From assembly GCA_963754445.1 (NCBI GenBank), contig CAVWFT010000001.1, positions 62,001 to 126,000 on the forward strand: DNA of 64,000 nucleotides, given 5' to 3'. This DNA is from Bog-473 sp963754445. GTDB taxonomy: Bacteria; Actinomycetota; Acidimicrobiia; Acidimicrobiales; RAAP-2. The position numbers were made by a program, and so were the translations under genes. This document shows positions 59,592 through 64,000 of this stretch, piece by piece (positions within the stretch are counted from its first letter, which is position 1; each line of letters opens with the position of its first letter). Below the pieces are notes generated by a model, which saw nothing but the letters and a program-made list of their open reading frames with translations, did not search any database and had not been told where the DNA came from.

Positions 59592-59616
59592 ATACCCGGC
59601 GTCTGGCCGATGAATC
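59592..59616 (-). promoter_or_regulatory. Candidate SigB/SigF-type promoter of the ferritin-like operon
   Basis: On the minus strand GATT (59616-59613), 15-bp spacer, GGGTAT (59597-59592), about 45 bases before ATG 59547. Confidence 0.5.
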
Positions 59617-60115
59617 GCCTGACCGCCAATTTCGCTTGGTGGCGGTCTGTTCGTGATCACGGGACTCCGCCGCCGGTCGGTCAAATTTTTCGCCTCTGAG
59701 CCGGCAAAGGTCTCGAGTCTCTTACTTACAACACCGCTCCGTAGCATCGGACACCCGGGCCCGTCGGGGGCGTATTGATCGACGGTCAGAACATTCTCCG
59801 CCCCGGAGCGGCGACCACCGGTGGCGTATGTGCCCGAGCCATAAATGCATCGAGATGACAGACGAGAGCGGGAACCGGGCCCCCTCCGACCAGCACAGCG
59901 GACGGTGGACACAAGTGGAAAGGAGAGGCAACGACGCGCCCCTCACTACGGCGCACCGACTCCCGAGGGTCCACGCGCAGCGCGGAACTCGCTGGAAGAT
60001 TCAACCTCACAACACTTCCAGTTGACCAGACCGTCAGTGAAGAAGTCGATAGAAGGATTCCCGCCGTGGTTCGCGTCAGCCGCCGTTCCGGTCCGGACGG
60101 GTGCTGAGGCCCTGT
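59617..60115. other. 499-bp region with no convincing gene
   Basis: GGAAAGGAGAGG near 59916-59934 looks like a ribosome site but no good frame follows. Other open frames lack features. Confidence 0.4.
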
Positions 60116-60493
60116 TTAGCATGGTGTCTGATCAAAGCCCGGCGTATGTGGATGTTCCATCAACACGGAAGCTAAATCGAGAAGGTCGAGTATCTCGGCG
60201 AAAGATGTCGATACGTGCTCGAAGCAAATGCGACGTTGTCGTGTCGTTGCGACCAACTGATAATGGAGGATCTCGGAAATCGCGACCGAGTCGATGAACG
60301 AGAGCTGACCGGCGTCAATACGTATGACCTCTCCTCCGTCGAGCAAGGCTTGATCAAGAGCGGCTCTCAGAGTTTCGATACAGGCAATATCGAGTTCCCC
60401 AGCCAAAATGACATGACCAAAAGAATCGACCCTCGCTAGAAAACGATCCTGCGGAAAAGGTGTTCCCGTTGGTGCCGCCGCCCTTATTCCCAC
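60116..60493 (-). CDS. STAS-domain anti-sigma factor antagonist 3
   Basis: 125 residues from GTG 60493, with AAGGGAGG seven bases upstream. Pattern FLARVDSFGHVILAGELDIACIETLRAALDQALLDGGEVIRIDAGQLSFIDSVAISEIL, with the phospho-Ser in FIDSVA, then RICFEHVSTSFAEILDLLDL. It is unlinked to a kinase gene; it may feed an additional signal into the same switch. Confidence 0.88.
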   Translation of the reverse strand: MGIRAAAPTGTPFPQDRFLARVDSFGHVILAGELDIACIETLRAALDQALLDGGEVIRIDAGQLSFIDSVAISEILHYQLVATTRQRRICFEHVSTSFAEILDLLDLASVLMEHPHTPGFDQTPC

Positions 60494-60613
60494 CGTGTCG
60501 CCTCCCTTATCCTTGCGTTGACTCGCCGTCTGGGCCGTGCATCGGCGGACCACCGCTGGGCTTCGCAGACTGTTTTAAGCCAACTGAGGGGGACCTCAAC
60601 GCATTCTCGACGA

Positions 60614-61078
60614 TCACCCTGAGACCAGATTCTTGTTGTCGTTGATCTCCTGGGAGGACCGCTCACGCTCCTTCATCTCGGATTCGAGGACATGACGCAC
60701 TCCCGATACCAGGTCCTCCCGCATGGCTTCCTCCGCCTGACGAAACGCGGTGTAGTAATGATCGTCAAACTCCTCGACAATCTCGAAGCTCCATCGACCG
60801 TCGAGGACGTTGCGGCCGACGATCTCAGAGCGAAGCCAACGAGCGGTCTCGGGATGACCCGCCTGCTCAAGGGTTTTAACCGCCTCGACCAGCGTGAGGT
60901 CGGCATGACCCATTAGCTGATGAAACTCATAGAGGTGCCCGCGGGCGCGCTCCACCCATTCGAAAGCCTCGGTGACCTTTCCCACCGCTTTGACCGTGGC
61001 GTCGTCGACACCGGCGGGCCGTCGGCGATCTTCTCTCCGACCCCCACAGAGTCCAGGGTCCTGCGCTGCGTGGATCAC
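60614..61078 (-). CDS. Conserved helical protein of unknown function
   Basis: 154 residues from GTG 61078, which overlaps the upstream stop (GTGA); a GTG inside (AVGKV) is an alternative. Conserved-looking segments: VTEAFEWVERARGHLYEFHQLMGHADLTLVEAVKTLEQAGH, IVGRNVLDGRWSFEIVEEFDDHYYTAFRQAEEAMREDLV, and RHVLESEMKERERSS. I recall similar actinobacterial proteins without a known role. His/Glu/Asp-rich helices leave metal binding possible. Confidence 0.72.
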   Translation of the reverse strand: MIHAAQDPGLCGGRREDRRRPAGVDDATVKAVGKVTEAFEWVERARGHLYEFHQLMGHADLTLVEAVKTLEQAGHPETARWLRSEIVGRNVLDGRWSFEIVEEFDDHYYTAFRQAEEAMREDLVSGVRHVLESEMKERERSSQEINDNKNLVSG

Positions 61079-61536
61079 GGGTGGGGACGCTCGACATCGC
61101 CGGCCCATCGACCGGAAGCGTCGCCCCGCTTCTCGATGAAAGCTTTGAAACGTTCGAGATCTCCGACCGCCTGACGCTTGACGATGCCCAGCATGTCGCC
61201 TGCCTTTTCCACGAGACCTTCTGGTTCGACGTCGAGCTGCAACATGATCCTCGTCGTGTTGTCATCGATTCGGTGAAAGGTCACGACTCCGGCATTCGTG
61301 GCGCCGCTGGTTGCCCGCCACGCCACGCGCTCCTCGGGGTGCTGTTCGGTTATCTCGGCGTCCCACTCTCTCCTCACACCATCGATCTCAGCCGTCCAGT
61401 GCAGGTGGGTGTCGTCCACTTGCTTAATCGACTCGACCCCGTCCATGAACTCGGGAAACTCCTCGAACTGGGTCCATTGCCCGTATGCCGTAGTGATGGG
61501 GACGTTGACGTCCACTGACGTTTCGGTCGTACTCAA
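61075..61536 (-). CDS. SRPBCC-domain protein (polyketide cyclase-like), TTG start
   Basis: 153 residues from TTG 61536, with GGAGAAGA upstream. Pattern: TSVDVNVPITTAYGQWTQFEEFPEFMDGVESIKQVDDTHLHWTAEIDGVRREWDAEITEQHPEERVAWRATSG, then TFHRIDDNTTRIMLQLDVEPEGLVEKAGD and VGDLERFKAFIEKRG. The family includes stress-induced actinobacterial proteins of unknown ligand. It is divergent from the DICT-MerR gene and its promoter has the stress form. Confidence 0.92.
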   Translation of the reverse strand: MSTTETSVDVNVPITTAYGQWTQFEEFPEFMDGVESIKQVDDTHLHWTAEIDGVRREWDAEITEQHPEERVAWRATSGATNAGVVTFHRIDDNTTRIMLQLDVEPEGLVEKAGDMLGIVKRQAVGDLERFKAFIEKRGDASGRWAGDVERPHP

Positions 61537-61590
61537 GTCTCTTCTCCTCGCGATGCGGTGGCACTGACGCCTGGATACTCATAAACGGGA

Positions 61591-61615
61591 TTACCCGGAG
61601 AAGAATTGCCAAAAC
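61591..61615 (-). promoter_or_regulatory. Candidate SigB/SigF-type promoter of the SRPBCC operon
   Basis: On the minus strand GTTT (61615-61612), 15-bp spacer, GGGTAA (61596-61591), about 54 bases before TTG 61536. It is one of the best matches in the window. Confidence 0.6.
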
Positions 61616-61621
61616 ACAACG

Positions 61622-61627
61622 TATAGT
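61622..61627 (+). promoter_or_regulatory. -10 element of the DICT-MerR gene, leaderless
   Basis: TATAGT ends 7 bases before ATG 61635, and no ribosome site is present, so the mRNA probably starts at the ATG. No clear -35 is seen. Confidence 0.45.
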
Positions 61628-61634
61628 TATTTGC

Positions 61635-62474
61635 ATGAATCTGGACACACCCGGCTTGAGCATCGGAAGTTTGGCCGCGAGAACGGGTGTCTCGGTAGCG
61701 ACCCTCCGAGCCTGGGAGCGCCGGCACGGGCTGCCCGTTGCCGAGCGGCTGCCGAGTGGACATCGTCGATACTCGCAGCGGGACGCAGACATGATTGAGG
61801 AGATCCAACAACGAAGGCTTCTCGGCTCCAGCCTCACGGGAGCGATCGCTGCAGTCCGGGAGCGTTTCGAAGTACCCCGGTCTTCGTTGACGCGGACCGT
61901 ACGTCACTTCCTCGGCGATATCGCCGCAGTGCGAGTCACAAAGCCCATGCTTCTAGCCATGAGCCGGGCGATCGAGGACGAAGCCTCAGCCCGGGCACAA
62001 TGCCCCGTCCTCGTAGCGGCATTCCAGCGCGACGAATTCCGCCGGCAATCAGTGGACAGGTGGAAAGATCTCAGTAGAACTTCTCTCGCCACGATTGTCT
62101 TTACCGGATCAAAAGCGAAAAGTAGCCGGCGCGGATCCACCTGGCTGGTGGCCCTGGAGGTCGGTGATCCCCTTACAAGAGAGTGGGCTGTAATTTGTGA
62201 CTCCCTTCAATTTGCGGCATGCCTCGTGGCGACTGAACGCCTCCGCGAGAAGGGCCACGGAAGTCGCTATTTCGAGGCGATCTGGACGGTCGAGCCAAAG
62301 GTCGTAAGAGAGGCGACTCGGACAGCTGTCGCACTCGCTCAAGTTGCGCATCCGTTCTTAACCCATCGGGTGGCGGACACATTGGGTTCACCACTCGCTC
62401 CGGATGCCGCTGCCGCACGCACCGCTTCCGTTCTTCTCAACCGCCTGGCCGCGGAACTCGACCGAGGTGTGTGA
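61635..62474 (+). CDS. MerR-type regulator with DICT sensor domain
   Basis: 279 residues. The MerR HTH is LSIGSLAARTGVSVATLRAWERRHGLPVAERLPSGHRRYSQRDADMIEEIQQRRLLGSSLTGAI. The DICT-like sensor follows: LLAMSRAIEDEASARAQCPVLVAAFQRDEFRRQS, WKDLSRTSLATIVFTGS, REWAVICDSLQFAACLVATER and a C-terminal FEAIWTVEPKVVREATRTAVALA. DICT domains are linked to light or redox sensing in actinobacteria and cyanobacteria. It probably controls itself and the divergent SRPBCC operon. Confidence 0.92.
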   Translation: MNLDTPGLSIGSLAARTGVSVATLRAWERRHGLPVAERLPSGHRRYSQRDADMIEEIQQRRLLGSSLTGAIAAVRERFEVPRSSLTRTVRHFLGDIAAVRVTKPMLLAMSRAIEDEASARAQCPVLVAAFQRDEFRRQSVDRWKDLSRTSLATIVFTGSKAKSSRRGSTWLVALEVGDPLTREWAVICDSLQFAACLVATERLREKGHGSRYFEAIWTVEPKVVREATRTAVALAQVAHPFLTHRVADTLGSPLAPDAAAARTASVLLNRLAAELDRGV

Positions 62475-62914
62475 GTCCCCGAGGATCGGAGGCGATGGAG
62501 TCGGCTCGACGTACAGCTTCCGGTCCTCGTCAGCCAAAAACCGCTGAACGACGCGATTCACGACCAGCCTTCGCCGTCGAGACCATGCACAGATCTACAA
62601 CCGGTGGCCCAGAGCGCTTGGGCTTACCTCGAACTGAGCTCTTTTGACAGAACGTCTGAATTCAGTGGCAACGGACCCGGTTGAGGCGGTCTAAATCTGC
62701 CTTTTCGAACTGGGCGCGCTCGCATCGCGACCGCGGCGTGCTGCATACAGCAGCGTGTTGAAGCAATTAAACTGTTGTGAGACGGATAAGTCTCGTGACG
62801 GGTATTTTGCTTTGCGTAGGCAACGCCTGGGGCCGGACGCTGTGGCGGTGTCGCCATTCAGACCCGTCATTTCTTCCCCTAGCTGCAACCTCAAATGCGC
62901 TTGTCCACGACTCG
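62475..62914. other. 440-bp region with no convincing gene
   Basis: No protein-like frame was seen. AT-rich patches lie near 62750-62810. The right end leads into the holin-operon promoter. Confidence 0.4.
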
Positions 62915-62939
62915 GATTGCGATTTTCAACATGGGGTAT
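62915..62939 (+). promoter_or_regulatory. Candidate SigB/SigF-type promoter of the holin/DUF3618/DUF4235 operon
   Basis: GATT (62915-62918), 15-bp spacer, GGGTAT (62934-62939), about 44 bases before ATG 62984. Confidence 0.55.
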
Positions 62940-62983
62940 TCGTCGCATGAAGGCACCCATCATCCAAACGGAAGGAGCACATG

Positions 62984-63400
62984 ATGGCGCTGAGTGAGGC
63001 GAGAGATCCAGCGCCTAAGGAGGTCGCGATCGGGGAGCTGGTAGGCCGTGTTTCCGACGACACGGTTCGACTCGTTCGAGACGAGATCCGTCTGGCGGGC
63101 GCCGAGATGAGCCAGAAAGTTAGGGCGGCTGGGTTGGGTGCTGGACTTTTCGGAGGTGCCGGAATCTGTGCGATCTACGGATTCGGTGTACTGATCGCGA
63201 CAGCGGTGGTAGGCCTCGCCATGATCGTGGCCCTCTGGGTAGCCACTCTCATTGTGGCTCTCGTGCTGTTCGCCCTGGCGGGCGCCGCAGTCCTGCTAGG
63301 AAAAGTGGAACTCAGCCGTGCCGCCCCCCCGTTGCCGACGGAAGCCGTCCGGAGCACGAAAGAGGACATTGATCAGCTGAAGCAAGGAGTACGGGCGTGA
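62984..63400 (+). CDS. Holin-like membrane protein (phage holin superfamily III type)
   Basis: 138 residues; ATG 62984 is six bases after GAAGGAG (ATG 62981 is also possible). Pattern: VAIGELVGRVSDDTVRLVRDEIRLAGAEMSQKVRAAG, then two helices GLGAGLFGGAGICAIYGFGVLIATAVVGLA and MIVALWVATLIVALVLFALAGAAVLLG, and the tail EAVRSTKEDIDQLKQGVRA. In actinobacteria this family is a chromosomal envelope protein, not a lysis gene. It is coupled by GTGA to DUF3618. Confidence 0.9.
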   Translation: MALSEARDPAPKEVAIGELVGRVSDDTVRLVRDEIRLAGAEMSQKVRAAGLGAGLFGGAGICAIYGFGVLIATAVVGLAMIVALWVATLIVALVLFALAGAAVLLGKVELSRAAPPLPTEAVRSTKEDIDQLKQGVRA

Positions 63401-63741
63401 GCGATTTGAACGTAAACCCCGACCCCGTCGCGGCAGTGCGGGCTGACATCGAGGCGACGCGAACCGATTTGGTCGAGACCGTGAGCGAGCTCTCGGATCG
63501 CTTGAGTCCAAAGAAGCGGGTTTCCGCGGTCACTCAAGACGTGAACGAAACCGCCAAGCAGGCAGTCGGTCACGCCGAACAAGTCACCAAGGACGCGACA
63601 GCGAAGGCTCATCACGTCGCGTTATCGAACATCACGCGCGGTCGACAACTCGTCAAAGGCAGGGAAGGACAGTTGGCCGCTGTGCTGGTGATCATGGTGG
63701 GTTCGCTCCTCGCCTGGCGACTACGGCGGCACCCGCGATGA
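63397..63741 (+). CDS. DUF3618 protein
   Basis: 114 residues, GTG start overlapping the previous stop. The DUF3618 motif DPVAAVRADIEATRTDLVETVSELSDRLSPKKR is at about 9-41, followed by a long amphipathic helix (VNETAKQAVGHAEQVTKDATAKA) and one C-terminal membrane helix (LAAVLVIMVGSLLAWRL). It is probably an envelope-stress scaffold anchored facing the cytoplasm. Confidence 0.93.
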   Translation: MSDLNVNPDPVAAVRADIEATRTDLVETVSELSDRLSPKKRVSAVTQDVNETAKQAVGHAEQVTKDATAKAHHVALSNITRGRQLVKGREGQLAAVLVIMVGSLLAWRLRRHPR

Positions 63742-64000
63742 TCAATGTCTCTTATTCGCTCTGGGGCATGCTCGCCGGGCTCATCGGCGGAGCCGTGGCC
63801 GCCACCTTCTTCAAACGTTTATGGAAGTTATTGGGTGGTGAGGACGGGATCCCGATGGCCACTGATTGCACCCATGGCTGGCTTGAGGTCGTTCTCGTCC
63901 CAAGCCTCCAGGGCGCAGTGCTCGGTGCTATCAGAGCGTTCGTCGGCGCAGGGGGAGGGACCGGTCAGCGGCCCGGTCAGGGCGCCGAGTCAAGAAAGGA
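63738..64000 (+). CDS. DUF4235 membrane protein, cut by window edge
   Basis: ATG 63738 overlaps the DUF3618 stop (ATGA). The frame stays open to the window end (87 codons): INVSYSLWGMLAGLIGGAVAATFFKRLWKLLGG, then WLEVVLVPSLQGAVLGAIRAFVG, the DUF4235 pattern with two helices, and a Gly/Gln-rich tail GGGTGQRPGQGAESRK. It is the third gene of a common actinobacterial envelope operon. Function unknown. Confidence 0.9.
   Translation, partial: MINVSYSLWGMLAGLIGGAVAATFFKRLWKLLGGEDGIPMATDCTHGWLEVVLVPSLQGAVLGAIRAFVGAGGGTGQRPGQGAESRK

Noticed and set aside
62984..63400. Prophage lysis gene
   Set aside because: The holin-like family occurs widely as a chromosomal envelope protein in actinobacteria, and it is coupled here to DUF3618 and DUF4235; no other phage gene is near.
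1..64000. CRISPR arrays, rRNA genes, complete tRNA genes and riboswitches
   Set aside because: No regularly spaced short repeats, rRNA sequence, complete cloverleaf or recognisable riboswitch was seen in reading the window by eye; a covariance-model search would be needed to exclude weak cases.

Overview
The window is GC-rich, densely coded chromosomal DNA with frequent GTG/TTG starts, 4-base ATGA/GTGA gene overlaps and several apparently leaderless genes. Together with families typical of Actinomycetota (large ATP-dependent LuxR regulator, DUF3618/DUF4235, DICT-MerR, SpoIIE/STAS switching proteins, CopC-CopD fusion, YcnI) this points to an actinobacterium, possibly Acidimicrobiia; the class is an inference. 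There is no complete rRNA, tRNA, CRISPR array or phage.

Layout. 1-9.5 kb: a partial GT39-like membrane glycosyltransferase, then small regulator/enzyme pairs (TetR with an alpha/beta hydrolase, AraC with a VOC protein, ArsR with an SRPBCC protein), a multiply frameshifted flavin-binding pseudogene, a flavin reductase, a 14-helix exporter, a secreted SGNH esterase, a YunG-like protein and a decayed hydrolase. 9.6-13.6 kb: a copper operon (His-rich membrane protein, CopC-CopD, YcnI). 13.6-18.1 kb: an unknown protein, a GlxA-type AraC regulator, a TTG-started exported protein and a ClC channel. 18.2-23.2 kb: a tight five-gene operon with two GT4 glycosyltransferases, an alpha/alpha-barrel protein, a GH130 phosphorylase/hydrolase and a 47-residue basic protein. 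23.9-26.7 kb: secreted SGNH and tannase-like hydrolases.

26.9-41.5 kb is bracketed by two 53-bp direct repeats resembling the 3' half of a tRNA-Arg, with a truncated IS481 transposase just inside the right copy. Inside are a large-subunit catalase, an acidic micropeptide/HAD pair, a haem-oxygenase-fold enzyme with a methyltransferase, a CIRCE-controlled Hsp20, a degenerate PP2C-like protein, and a large LuxR-family ATPase surrounded by four copies of the inverted repeat TCAGTA-N5-TACTGA. In each copy a possible -10 element lies exactly 22 bp downstream. They precede a secreted protein gene, a sigma-region-4-like gene (and the regulator itself), a membrane protein gene and an NTF2-fold gene pair. 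I regard this as a small, apparently undescribed local regulon.

42-64 kb looks like a general-stress region: three intact STAS antagonists, a decayed STAS copy, an HATPase anti-sigma kinase and a two-helix SpoIIE phosphatase lie among a TPP-oxidase/GMC-dehydrogenase operon, a ferritin-like/SRPBCC/FAD operon, an SRPBCC operon divergent from a DICT-MerR regulator, and a holin-like/DUF3618/DUF4235 operon. Many of these units are preceded, in the right orientation, by G(A/T/G)TT-N14..16-GGGTA(T/A/G), the promoter form of SigB/SigF-type stress sigma factors. The simplest reading is that the switching proteins control a stress sigma factor encoded elsewhere, and that the neighbouring operons are its targets.
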